In this document: in pieces, positions 53,810 through 64,000 of the stretch | Layout of the letters: each line of letters starts with the position of its first letter | How positions within the stretch are numbered: position 1 is the stretch's first letter | Assembly: GCF_042186555.1 (NCBI RefSeq) | Contig: NC_133329.1 | Coordinates: forward strand, 188,763,206-188,827,205 | DNA length: 64,000 nucleotides | Source: Aquarana catesbeiana | Lineage: Eukaryota; Chordata; Amphibia; Anura; Ranidae | Direction: 5' to 3' | Notes under the pieces: generated by a model | What the model was told of the DNA's origin: nothing | What the model saw: only the letters and a program-made list of their open reading frames with translations | The model's database searches: none | Program-made: the position numbers and the translations under genes

Positions 53810-54930
53810 ATGGTGAGTCTGTATTAATTGGCACAGTGATGCTACATTCATGGGCACAGTGAGGGTGCAATTGTGGGCACAGTGAGACTGCATTCATGGG
53901 CACAGTGAGGCTGTAATGGTGGGTACAGTGAAGCTGCAATGATGGGCACAGTGAGGCTGCATTCACGGGCGCAGTGAGGCTGCAATGGTGGGCACAGTGA
54001 GGCTGCAATCATGGGCACAATGAGGCTGCATTGGTGGGCATAGTGAGGCTGCAATGGTGGGCACAGTGAGGCTGCATTCACAGGCACAGTGAGGCTGCAT
54101 TCATGGACACAGTGAGGCTGCCTTTGATGGGCACAATGAGGCTGCATTCACGGGCACAATACAGCTGCATTTGATGGGCACAGTGAGGCTGCATTGATGG
54201 GCAGTGAGGATGCATTGATGGGCACAGTGAGGCTGCAATGGTGGGCACAGTGAGGCTGCAATGGTGGGCACAGTGAGGCTGCAATGGTGGGCACAGTGAG
54301 GCTGCAATGATGGGCACAGTGAGGCTGCAATGGTGGGCACAGTGAGGCTGCATTCATGGGCACAGTGAGGCTACATTCACGGGCACAGTGAGGCTGCATT
54401 CATGGACACAGTGAGGCTGCATTTGAAGGGCACAGTGAGGCTGCATTTGATGGGCACAGTGAGGCTGCATTCACAGGCACAGTAAGGCTGCATTTGAAGG
54501 GCACAGTGATGCTGCATTGATGGGCAGTGAGGCTGCATTGATGGGCACAGTGAGGCTGCAATGATGGGCACAGTGAGGCTGCCTTAATGGGCACAGTGAG
54601 GCTGTAATGGTGGGCACAATGAGGCTGCATTCACGGGCACAGTGAGGCTGCATTCACTGGCATAGCGTGACTGCAATGATGGGCACAATAATGTTGCATT
54701 CATGGGCACAGTGATGTTGCATTCATGTGCACAGTGAGGCTGCAATGGTGGGCACAGTGAGGCTGCATTCACGGGCACAGTGAGGCTGCAATGGTGGGTA
54801 CAGTAAGGCTGCAATGATGGTCACAGTGATGCTGCATTCACGGGCACAGTGAGGCTGCATTCATGGGCACAGTGAGGCTGCATTCACGGGCACAGTGAGG
54901 CTGCGTTCACGGGCACAGTGAGGCTGCATT
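53810..54930. repeat. 1.1-kb minisatellite GGGCACAGTGAGGCTGCATT
   Basis: About 45 units of roughly 24 bp (GGGCACAGTGAGGCTGCA(A/T)T plus 2-5 variable bases such as TCAC, GGTG, GATG). The unit lacks stops on the minus strand, giving several false frames rich in MQPHCAH-type peptides. Confidence 0.95.
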
Positions 54931-55134
54931 CTGATATGGAGATCTTTATACCTACCTCACTTACACGCTTATTGATACATCAAACATCAAATAAGTGAAT
55001 ACAACCTTGTTTACATAAGAATCGACCCCTGTGGTTGCAACTATAACCAATGAAATTAAGAACGAATAATAACTGTGCGAAAAGGATAACAATCTAATTT
55101 ATTCAAACTTACTATTGTACAGAAAAGAAATATT

Positions 55135-55507
55135 TCTGACAGATGTTGGCTCAAACTTGTCTTGCATACACACGGTCGCACAAATTTGTCGGAAAATCCA
55201 ATCGTTCTGAACGCGGTGATGTAAAACACGTACGTTGGGACTATAAACGGGGCAATAGCCAATAGCTTTCGTCTCTTAATTTATTCTGAGCATGCATAGC
55301 ACTTTGTCCGTCGGATTTGTCTACACACGATCGGAATTTAAAGGATCGGATTTTGTTGTCGGAAAATTTTATAGCATGCTCTCAAACTTGGTGTGTCGGA
55401 AATTCCGATGGAAAAAGTCCGATGGACCCCACACACGGTCGGAATTTCCGTCAACAAGCTCTGATCGCACATATTCCGTCGGAAAGTCCGATCGTGTGTA
55501 CAGGGCA
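55135..55507. repeat. Non-autonomous Harbinger-like MITE
   Basis: Shares GATGTTGGCTCAAACTTGT and ACACACGGTCGCACAAA with the left ends of Harbinger A and B, and ends CCGATCGTGTGTACAGGGCA + TTA like their right end. The first 50-60 bp of the left terminus are missing or replaced. No genes. Confidence 0.85.
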
Positions 55508-56309
55508 TTACAATTCACAGCTCATCTCTGATATTCAAACAAAAGTTTCAGAAGACTAATACATTTACTTTTAAAGATATAGAAGAGGTTAGAACATAAT
55601 CAGCGAATGGACTGGTACCATCACTTAAAGTAATTAAAGATAAGAATATGAAACAAAGAAAGTAGGAACGAGAAAGAATAGAAAAAAAAATAAAATAAAA
55701 TAAGCAGAAAAACAAACATACAGGTTTAATGCTGCTTCAACCCAGCACTTTATGTCAAAGAGCATTGAATCTGCATTTATAAAAACAAACGAACAATATA
55801 TAACTGTCCTGAAAAATTATTATAAAATGCCTTGAAAAATAATACATTGCAGCTGTTGCAGCAGCAACTTTAGCAAAAAAACATAAAAAATAAAGAGGAA
55901 CAAAAAATAAAAATAGATAACTCCTCTCCCATATTAGTGATCAACAGGTGAACAGGATCACTGTCACTAAAAATTTCGGCTACAAAAAAAATATTAAAAA
56001 AAGGAGATAACAATACAATGGTTGCCAAAAACTTTTAAAATTTAGTCAAACCCGACTGCATTTTATTGCTCAAAATTATTTTAGAGGCTTTTTCACAAAA
56101 CAACAAAAAAATATAGTTCTAGGGTCCTCTTTTTAAATGCGCACAATACTCTACCTCGGTCTCTTAATTGCTACCGACATCAGGACAGCAACAGGATGGA
56201 GTTTACTAAAGCTGTGGCCCTAAGACTGTACCTGAATAAACTTTTACCACTAAGAAAGCTTAGTTTGAGATATTTGGATTGACCTCTTTTGATCTTGAGA
56301 TATCACCCA
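55508..56309. other. No recognisable gene
   Basis: Very A-rich, with short A-runs. Nothing coding. Confidence 0.4.
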
Positions 56310-56640
56310 AATCGTCCACTTCACTCCTCCTAAGACATCCTGATTTCCAGCTCCCTTGTTACCTCCTCCCACGCTCAACCCTTAGGACTGCTCCAGAACC
56401 TCTGGAACTCCCCACCCCAATATATCCAGCCAGGCCCTACCCTCTTCACACCTAGGTGATCTCTAAAAAACTTTTATTCTGGAAAGCCTACCCCGTCTCC
56501 ACCTAAAATGTTACCTCAGCCAGCTCCATATTCCCAGCCGCTATTATTTTTGTACCACCCTCCTCCCACCCTCATAAACCGGGCCCTTCTCTTCATGCCC
56601 TGCACAAACTGTTGGCACTATACCTGTTGCCCAAACTACC
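56310..56640 (+). pseudogene. Possible LINE 3' remnant
   Basis: A stretch near 56,400 translates with LWNSPPQYIQPGPTLF followed by LKNFYSGKPTP, reminiscent of the LWNSLP...SF...L region at the C-terminus of CR1/Rex-type RT proteins. Frames are broken. Weak call. Confidence 0.35.
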
Positions 56641-58379
56641 CAACTACCTAACTTTTAACTCAGCCCCAAATCCCAGAGGAGGTTTCTGTAAATGTATGGG
56701 GGTATCAGGTTTGATATCAAGCCTTTTCTCTGGGGTAATAGGGGTCCGCCCTTGTGTCCCTGCTATATCTATTCCAAGGACAGGGAAAAATGTGCAGTAG
56801 ACTCCCTGAGGTAGCGTACCACGCTGAGTACAGTTCAACCCGTATGCAGAATATAGGGCATCACTGGAAGTTTGATACCAGCACCAGTACCCTGGTCTCA
56901 GGTCTCAAGTATTTTTAACTTTATTTAGGACCAGTTGGGACACTACCCCAGCACCCATTAGACTTGACCCCCTCTGTGCCAGCATTGTTGCCTTTTCCCA
57001 TAGCACAACACCTTCCTTTCTCCAACCCTCATCAGTACCAGTCATCTGAGGCTGTCCAGACTCAAACCATCAGAACAAGATGGACTCCAGGGTGTAACAC
57101 AGTAGAGTCTGATAGGATAGTACCCAGATTGACCGTGATATCTGCACAATGTTCCATCCCTGCCATTAGGGATGAGAACAGTGCAAGTTAGATTTTTGAC
57201 GATCCTGGAACGGAGTCATCCACCAATCTATTACGACTCATAGGCAACCTGGATACTACCCCCACCTGCCTGTCCTTGCAAAGTGATGCTGGACAGAGCC
57301 AGTCCATTAAGCCTCTCTTTCCTAAGGATTTGAAATAGTCTGAATACCCAGATTGAAAACCACCTGCCACCAGGTACACTTGTTTCCTTATAGAGGCTGC
57401 ACACCTTCTCCCTCCTTTATCAATTCGGTAATCAGACCATTTTATCCTTCGCCCCTACAAAATAAACTGTCTACACTAGTCAGACAGGACTCACATGAAT
57501 GACAGGGGCATAGTGCAACAATGGGGCACTGGTCTTCCTGGCATGCAGGACACAGACCACTAGTTAAGGTATGCAAGGAGTCTAGGACAGGAAGGACACC
57601 TATGGGTATTAACTGAGCAGAATACAGCATGCCCACACATATAACCAAAGTGAGGGCCCTTGGAACAGCCACGAGCTGGTAACACCTGTTGTCGAAAATT
57701 TTATATTAATGTATTGTCATAAGTCTCCCAGTGTGTGTTCAATCACAGCCCCCTCTAATAGCTAACTGGGGCAGACCAACGATGGTTGAGATCCGTTTGG
57801 TAGTGAAAAGCTCTTTGGGGATGTAGAGAAATGTTTGTGGAGTGGGGACGTGTCCACCAGCTAAGGGCCCCTGTGCGATGCACAGAACGATCGTCTGGTG
57901 GGGATGTGTTCGCTCTGCAAAGACATTATCGGTTTAACGAGTGTGCTCTCGTGTTGCCCCTGTGTGCCTGATCAACACATTTGTGGCCCAATGAGTGTAC
58001 GCCTGCCGATAATCTCTCGTCCACAAAGACAGTAGAATAATCCAGGTATACATTGTTCTCTGGAACAATGTATAATAGGGATTTCTATCAACGGAAATAC
58101 GGGAGTCTTTTGGGCTCTGGTTGGAGACAGGGTTAATGTTTGAAAGCCATGTGGCTTCTAAAAGCATACAGGCACCCTGTCTCTGCTCAGACACACCCAT
58201 AAGACTCCTGTAGTCATTGTTCATTGGTTGTTGCATTTTCCTGTGTTAAATCCTTATATGGAAAATGAGGGTATGGCTAGATAGGTTAAATTGGATACAG
58301 CACCTCATCCCAAATTATATTGGTAATTAATCAAAAAGGGAGAACAAGGGATTATCACGGTGCCAGAGAAAGCCAAGAT
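56641..58379. other. No recognisable gene
   Basis: Mixed sequence; short open frames (56,612-57,672) have no family resemblance. Confidence 0.35.
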
Positions 58380-58545
58380 AAGAAAGTAAGGTAGCAGGTG
58401 TAAAAATACAAAAATACTTTATTTCACAAATTTTAGAGTTCGATACATACAGGAAACCGTAAAATCATTAGCTGAGATTGACATATATAAAATACATGAC
58501 CAAAATGCAGTAGAGTGGGCCAAGGGTGGACGGCCTTCAAAGCAA

Positions 58546-58606
58546 GAGCTCAGTTTCCTACATGTTTCGCCAAAGCATTGGCTTCCTCAGGGAATGGTGA
58601 GAGCTA
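58546..58606 (-). ncRNA. Hammerhead-ribozyme-like fold in Penelope 3' region
   Basis: Minus strand, in order: AGCTC...TTCC (stem I 5' side), CTGAGGA (matches core CUGANGA), an extra A, GCCAA-TGCT-TTGGC (stem II), GAAA (core), AC-AT-GT (2-bp stem III), A (position 17), GGAA...GAGCT (stem I 3' side, pairing with TTCC and AGCTC across an internal loop). Minimal type I hammerheads with tiny stem III are known in Penelope elements. The extra A and the unusual N7 = G mean activity is uncertain. Confidence 0.55.
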
Positions 58607-60279
58607 GTTTGAATATATAAGAATCTATGCGTAGAAATACAAAAGGACATCATGTAAACAAACAAAAAATTAAACCATATAACGTATACATAGGTGTAAA
58701 CACTGATAAGTATTAGGATACATGGCTGGACTGACTCACAAGGGGAGGCCCACAACACCAGGACCAAGAGCATACCTGAAGGCCAGACACCCAGGGGTGG
58801 CCCAACGGAGGGACCCCAGCCGAAGAGAAACAAAGCCGCACCGTATCTATGTCTGCAGGGGGCATATACAAGACCTGGCAATCAAATATATTATGGATTA
58901 GGAGTGTGTAATGACTATGCAAGCAAGAAATGTGTGTAAAACACACAATTATCCGAAATATAAATAGGGTCAGCGACCATACGTAAAATACATAGGGCAA
59001 CAAGGCCTCAAAAAGACTTACGTTTTAAAAACAGATTGTTTGATGGGACCAAATCGCCTGAAGAGGGATTGAGAGACAAGCTAGGCTGATTGACAAGGTG
59101 TTGGATGCTAATCTAAAAAATATACACATAGAGTAAAGGAAAGTAGAAGATAAACTATATGACCTGAAAAGAGAACAGCATTTCTCCAGAGGAATGAAAA
59201 GTAGTAATGGAAGGAGGGCTTACCCTGTAAATGATTTATGAGGCAAATGCCTGTGGAGGATCGCTGCTCATGTTGTATGTGAAAAATGATGGATGAAAAC
59301 TTGTCTATAGTAGAAGATCCTGGGAGAGGGTAAGTGAGAGCTTAGTTAGGAATGCAGATGGGAGTTATCTAGAGGTGCTGAGAGATGAGAAGCAGTTAAG
59401 AATTACCTTGCCAGTGTGTACAGGCTTGTGCAGGTGTCGGTCATGTCCAGCTGGATGCAAGGACGGGCCAGCTTATATATCCCCCCCACACCCGATCAAA
59501 GGATGATCAGGTGTGCGGACGCTGAGTAAAGGCATCCGCGCATGCGCACACGGCAGCACAACGGGGCCTACAAGGTCCAGGATGCACTGCAGGCGCAGGC
59601 TCCAAACACCGAGGTCCAGTGTGGCCAATGGGAGGTGGGGAGCGCCGTCAGAGATAGTCCGGCAGCGCGACCCAAAGCTCCCTAGGCAGTTGGATTGCTG
59701 GAGAACGGATGGAACAGGCAGTGCGCTGACGCCTTGGGCAGACAAGAGATGTACTGCCCTTGGCGTCCGTACAGACAACAACAATGCTAGCCACGCCCAC
59801 CAACTCAGGGGACCGAAGTCTGGCCCCCCCGGGGAGAGAAAGGGAAACAGGCAATGACGAGATCCGGGGATGGAGGCCCCCGGTTGGGAGACAGAATGTG
59901 GAGAGAGGCGCAGGAAAGGGAAGATTGGTACCCAAACGTCCCAGCCGCCCCATAGGTCAATAGGGGGGGAGGGGACGCCCCTGCGCCTCGGCCCACGTGG
60001 TCCAGCCACATAGATCCACAAGTACATATACAATACCATGGTCCCAGTGTAAACATAATGTAACAAAACATACAAAAAAGGAACCAATGAGTGTGATATA
60101 ATCATATATACCATAAAGCACAACCACAAGATATGTTGGTATCAAATTATACAACATGACAAAAAAACTTATTAAATTATGTATCAGTGACAGATGTCAA
60201 TGTATATAAATGCAAAAATGGTTGTTTTCTTCTCTTTTATAACATAACTAAAACAGTGTAGAAGAGACACAATATTATA

Positions 60280-60490
60280 CCATGATGGAGAGGGGGAAGA
60301 GGAAATGTAAGGAGAAAAGAAAAACAGAAAAAAAGGGAAGGGGAGGGATGAAGAAAGGGAGAAGTGACGAGGGGGGGGGAAGGAGGGGAAAGGGAAGGAA
60401 GGAGGGAAAGGGGGGGGGGGAGAGGAAAGAAAAAGGAGAAGTGAAAAAAGGAGAAGTGAAAAAGGAACTGGAGATGGGGTAAGTAGACAG
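60280..60490 (+). repeat. Purine-rich tract
   Basis: About 200 bp of GGGAAGGAGGGGAAAG-type sequence in the 3' region of the Penelope element. Low complexity. Confidence 0.85.
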
Positions 60491-60567
60491 AACAAAAAAC
60501 AGTTATATAGATAAATAGCTGTAAGGATTCGATAACAAGGAATGGGCAATTGGAAGATAACATTATA

Positions 60568-61230
60568 TCACAGAAAAGGTTTGAAGCTAATGTGTTCATT
60601 GAGTCCAGGATATTTGGTAGCCTGTAAAGAGTGGATCCACTTGGTCTCCAACTGTAATAACCTGTAATCAATGCTCCCGCCTCTGGCATGTGAAGGAACA
60701 TGTTCAAGTGAGGAGAATTGGATAACATGGGGATCAAAGTTGTGTTGAGTGGCAATATGCCTGTTTATGGCTGTAGTGATAATTTTTTTGGATAGAGGTC
60801 TAATATGGTCTCGAATGCGGACCTGGAAGGGTCGCTTGGTTTTGCCGATGTAGTATGAGCCACATCGACATTGAGCCAAGTAGACGACTCCCACGGTCGC
60901 ACAAGTAACTCGATGTCTAATACTGTGGGTCTGTCCGTTAGGAAGAACCAATTCCTTGGAATTGGTTACAAAATTACAAACATCACATTTACCGCACTGG
61001 TAGGTTCCAGTGCTCGTGGAGCCATGTAATGTGTCTACCGAATGGTGACTTTTAATTAGTCGATCTCGAAGTGAAGGGGATCTACGGTAGGTAATATCAG
61101 GGTGGGCTTTAACGTATTTAGAAATTGTAGGATCCGCAGTTAGCAAGGGCCAGAACTGATTTAGAATATGTCTAATTTGGATATGTTGTTTTGAGTATTG
61201 CGTGATTAGACGTACAGGCTGCCTAGTGTC
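60568..61230 (-). pseudogene. Penelope GIY-YIG endonuclease domain
   Basis: In frame from about 61,230: SSDTRQPVRLITQYSK... then LTADPTISKYVKAHPDITYR, the linker finger YQCGKCDVCNFV...HRVTC, the GIY-YIG core VGVVYLAQCRCGSYYIGKTK, RPFQVRIRDH, and LLQLETKWIHSLQ with the catalytic Glu, ending FKPFL. The domain nicks target DNA during integration. It is open to its stop at 60,568, but it is separated from RT by a one-base insertion in an A7 run (T7 at 61,237-61,243 on the plus strand); without that the two would be one protein. Confidence 0.88.
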
Positions 61231-61930
61231 TGAAGATTTTTTTAGAGAAGACTAAATCCTTTCTGTCTAGTTTTTTGGCCTTGTTGAAGGCTTTCTTTAG
61301 AAGAGAGTGGCTGTATCCTCTGTCTATAAGTCTGCTGTATAGTTCCTGTGAAGCTTGAAAGAAATCTTTTTCAAGGGTACAGTTTCTTTTGAGTCTGAGA
61401 TACTGACTAAAAGGGATACTTTTGAGGAGAAACTTGGGATGGGCACTACTGGCGTGCAGAATAGTGTTTCCCGAGGAGGGTTTACGGTATAAAGCGGTGT
61501 GTATCTGACCATTGGAGTGCAGATTAATCTGAAGGTCCAAAAAGTGGATCTGAGACTGACTGCACTCCATGGTGAATTTGAGATTGTAAGAGTTCTGGGT
61601 TAGATGATCCATAAACAGCATCAATTCTTCTTTGGTACCTGACCACAGAAGTAGTATATCATCTATATACCTGTACCAAGCTGTTACCTTGGACAGGAGG
61701 GGAATGGGATGGGCCGTGTCAAAAAGTTCTCTCTCCCACCCCCCCAGGTACAGGTTGGCGTATGAGGGGGCACATTTGGTCCCCATAGCCACGCCCCCTG
61801 TACCTGGAGGTAGTATATGGTCATTGATATCCTGTGAGGTCACAATCTTTGTAAGAGGTGTGTTTGGCTGTTGGAGGCCGAACCCTCGAGCTTCGGGACC
61901 TCCTATTGATATGCTAATAAAGTGGCTCAC
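61223..61930 (-). pseudogene. Penelope reverse transcriptase (C-terminal two-thirds)
   Basis: Open for 235 codons: ILPPGTGGVAMGTKCAPSYA (motif with PSYANLYLG), WYRYIDDILLLWSGTKEEL (catalytic YIDD), HFLDLQINL, TALYRKPSSGNTILHASSAH, RLIDRGYSHSLLKKAFNKAK. These are Penelope RT fingers, palm and thumb motifs. The N-terminal palm/finger motifs upstream of about 61,930 are missing (truncation). It ends by frameshift at FSKKIFRH. Confidence 0.88.
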
Positions 61931-61990
61931 TCAGACAGCTGAGGCTGGCTGTCGGCAGTGGGATCTTGGAAGTTGAACCGGAAGCATGAG

Positions 61991-63059
61991 GTTGTGATTC
62001 TATTTGTAAGCATGAGGCACACACCAGATGATGAGATACACCAGAGGAGAGACTTATGATCAAAAGGTGAGATGGTATTATATCATTAGACGAAATTGTT
62101 ATTATGATTAGAAACAGGAGATTTGGCTGTGTGCTCTGTGTGCAGCCAAATTTCTATATCACACCCCACACCATCTTCCTGCACAACTCTTCTCCAGACT
62201 CACCCAAAACTATACAATACGAGGCCAGCCCCATACACTCTCAACTTGTATGCCATCAGGCAGGCCCTCGTACTACACATCTGAAGGTAAATCTAAAGGA
62301 AATTGGAAAACAAAAATTGCATAATGTGTATCCAACTCGAGGAACTTCTGCTACCAAACACAACTGGCCAAAGGGCAAAGAAAAATCCTTTGCAGCACTG
62401 AGGCGCCGGGATCACTGAACAGTAGCGGGTACACAAGCCGACCAGTGTCCCTTGAAACACACAGATATTAGTGACAGATACGCCACAGACACATTAGACA
62501 ATTGGTAACAAATAGCCATGTAAAAACAGTGTCACTGGGCAGGAAGCAGGTTTCAAATACAGGTTTGAAGAAGAAAAGTTTTCCGGCGCTCAGATTTTGT
62601 GATGTCAGGAATGGAATTGTATAATGATGGTTCTGATAGAACATTAATGTTAGAACAAAAAAAGGAGGGGGGGGAGAGAGGAGGCAGCAGAGGGTGTCCA
62701 TAGCCTCTGTGAGCATAGTACTGAAAAGGGAAGGGGGGTGTGGAGGCGCCAACTCTGCTGACACTGTTATATGGTGAAGGTGTAATACATACACTTACTG
62801 GTAAGTCAGTTCAGATGGGGTGGCGATGTCCATCAGGGGTTGTATTGTCCTGGGATGTGCTGGTGTGCAGGCTTCACTGGTGATCCTTCATCTCAGGGGA
62901 TGTTGGTTCCTGGTTGAGAGAGGCTAGACAGCGGTGTCCAGTGTGTGGATGCTCCACACTAACCACCCTGGAACCCGGAAGCGGAAGTGATGTCAGCGGT
63001 GCACAGGAAGTGTCCAGATACAGATAGGAGATAATGCAGGCTACGCGCTCGGGGCTCAC
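61991..63059. other. No recognisable gene; possible repeat remnant
   Basis: Short frames (62,104-62,418; 62,468-62,794) have no resemblance I know. CCGGAAGCGGAAGTGATGTCAGC at 62,976 is the kind of sequence seen in repeat 3' regions. Unassigned. Confidence 0.3.
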
Positions 63060-63272
63060 AGCTCCTTCTATAGTCCATTCAATCGGAAATCCGCCGTAAC
63101 TCAAAACTGTCAAAAGTCCGCCGGGAAGACCGGTGGACCTAGTCTGCTGGAAAGTTCGGTCGTGTGTAGGCAAGTTTGTTCGGAAAGTCTGTCGTAAGTC
63201 CGCCGGAAGTCTGTCGGGAAGACCGTCGGACCTGGTCTGCCAGAAAGTCTGCTTGTGTGTACGCCGCATTAG
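63060..63272. repeat. MITE-like subterminal repeats (GTCCGCCGGGAAGACC)
   Basis: Two related blocks (63,060-63,165 and 63,172-63,272), each with AAGTCCGCCGG and GGAAGACCG, ending TGTGTGTACGCCGCATTA. Similar in style to the Harbinger termini (TGTGTACGGGGCATTA) but a different family. Confidence 0.65.
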
Positions 63273-64000
63273 ATAATTATCTTGGCTCAGGTAATTTGCA
63301 TGTCAATACAATTCGCTTTGCACTTTTACTGACCTGGTCAGAAAGAAGGGGGGTCATTTAGGTGGGCTGTCAACATCGGAGACAACAGACCTCAGAGTTA
63401 GACAACACAACATATATTCCATTTCCTGGACCTCCCCATGTCAGCCTACTATGGGTCAGCTTCGCCCCCTCTGATCCCTCCAGGACCACCTCTTTTCTAG
63501 CCCACAAAGGGTGGCTGGCTGCCCACACCAGTGTTCTTTTTTCGTCCTCGCTCCGGACACCTTTTAAAGTTTATTTTTATTTATTTTATTTATTTCTCTT
63601 CTCCATCCATCCATCCTGTTGGGTTCAACCTCTCCCGATTCAGAAGACCCCCCCATATAGGCTGTAAATCTCCTGAGGAGGTGGGTTCCCATGGTGCTGG
63701 GATTGTATGGTACAGTATAAATGACTGTGTATTATTGGCAAAGGTCACTGGCAGTATAAATGACTATAAATACCTTCGTTAGGCAGGTGCTGGCACTCTC
63801 TCCTTCCATGTTTTTGTGTGTCATGGTTTGGTTCGCTGGGTCTTGTAGTTCACCTCCTCCACGTACTCCTTTCAGGAAGCTCAGAGTTGTGCAGGTGAGG
63901 TCAGAGGTAGCTTCCTCTTTGGGTTGTCTAGCAAACACCAGAATGCTCACTGCTGATTGCTAATTCTGTCCTCCTATCTCAGCCTCCAGCTGGTCAATCT
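63273..64000. other. No recognisable gene
   Basis: Short frames at 63,362-63,667 and elsewhere have no family resemblance. T/ATTT-rich near 63,570-63,600. Confidence 0.35.

Larger units (their letters stand above)
58380..61990 (-). mobile_element. Penelope-like element, 5'-truncated
   Basis: On the minus strand: RT (61,930-61,223), GIY-YIG nuclease (61,146-60,568), then about 2 kb of 3' region with a purine-rich tract on the plus strand (60,280-60,490), a hammerhead-like fold (58,606-58,546) and AATAAAG near 58,420. The N-terminal third of RT is absent, typical 5' truncation. The RT-EN order and GIY-YIG nuclease mark a Penelope-like element, resembling the Neptune group of fish and amphibians. 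Confidence 0.88.

Noticed and set aside
53763..54814. Many overlapping His/Cys-rich frames resembling a repeat protein
   Set aside because: Minisatellite translation in three frames; no start context, no non-repeat domain.
53810..54930. Possible CRISPR-like array because of regular repeats with variable bases between
   Set aside because: Variable parts are only 2-5 bp, units are diverged, and the genome is a vertebrate.
59473..60129. 218-codon minus-strand frame in the Penelope 3' region
   Set aside because: No similarity to RT or nuclease, and composition follows the GC-rich, pyrimidine-rich tract.
62104..62418. 104-codon plus-strand frame
   Set aside because: No recognisable domain or splice support; left unassigned.

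Overview
This window is a stretch of a large vertebrate genome, most probably a true frog (ranid-like amphibian). The basis is the kind of repeats present: a full CR1 LINE, an L1 LINE, a Gmr1-type and a chromodomain-bearing Ty3/gypsy element, PIF-Harbinger elements with the TGCCCCGTACACACGGTCGG end, a Penelope element, many fold-back MITEs and long minisatellites. There are no prokaryotic operons, and the genes have GT-AG introns. The species is inferred. Almost everything here is mobile DNA inside or beside one degenerate multi-exon gene.

Layout. 1-5,200 holds a fold-back MITE, a Tc1 transposase scrap, two minisatellites and AT microsatellites. 5,211-10,706 is a complete, apparently young Gmr1-like Ty3/gypsy retrotransposon with LTRs that look identical by eye. 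One 1,483-codon ORF encodes a SCAN-like Gag, protease, integrase, reverse transcriptase and RNase H, in that unusual order. 13,764-49,627 (minus strand) is a six-exon Myb/SANT-like (NAIF1/MYPOP-like) gene whose exon phases all match, but exon 1 carries an in-frame TGA. Its 31.8 kb intron holds a Russian-doll nest. A fold-back DNA element (14,641-40,101) was entered by a full-length L1 (15,032-39,524, 14-bp target duplication, about 6.5 kb once its insertions are subtracted). Two related PIF-Harbinger elements then entered that L1 (A 16,935-29,345 and B 30,915-36,471, each flanked by TTA). Harbinger A was in turn entered by a chromovirus (18,258-23,576, 5-bp target duplication). Next come an 832-bp tandem duplication of the nest's edge, a nearly complete CR1 (41,103-45,924) and a tandemly duplicated small exon.

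50,300-64,000 holds an unusual ACGAA-rich array, an antisense L1 scrap, several minisatellites, a Harbinger-like MITE, and a 5'-truncated Penelope-like element (about 58,380-61,990) encoding RT and a GIY-YIG nuclease, with a hammerhead-ribozyme-like fold near its 3' end.

The most notable system is the Harbinger family. Each copy carries three genes: a HARBI1-type DDE transposase, a divergent three-exon Myb-like gene on the opposite strand, and a third gene for a MADF-domain DNA-binding protein. The last two share a short GC-rich divergent promoter. Copy A keeps the catalytic transposase exon but has broken partner genes. Copy B keeps both partner genes open but has lost the catalytic exon. 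All statements come from reading the sequence; no alignments or database searches were run.
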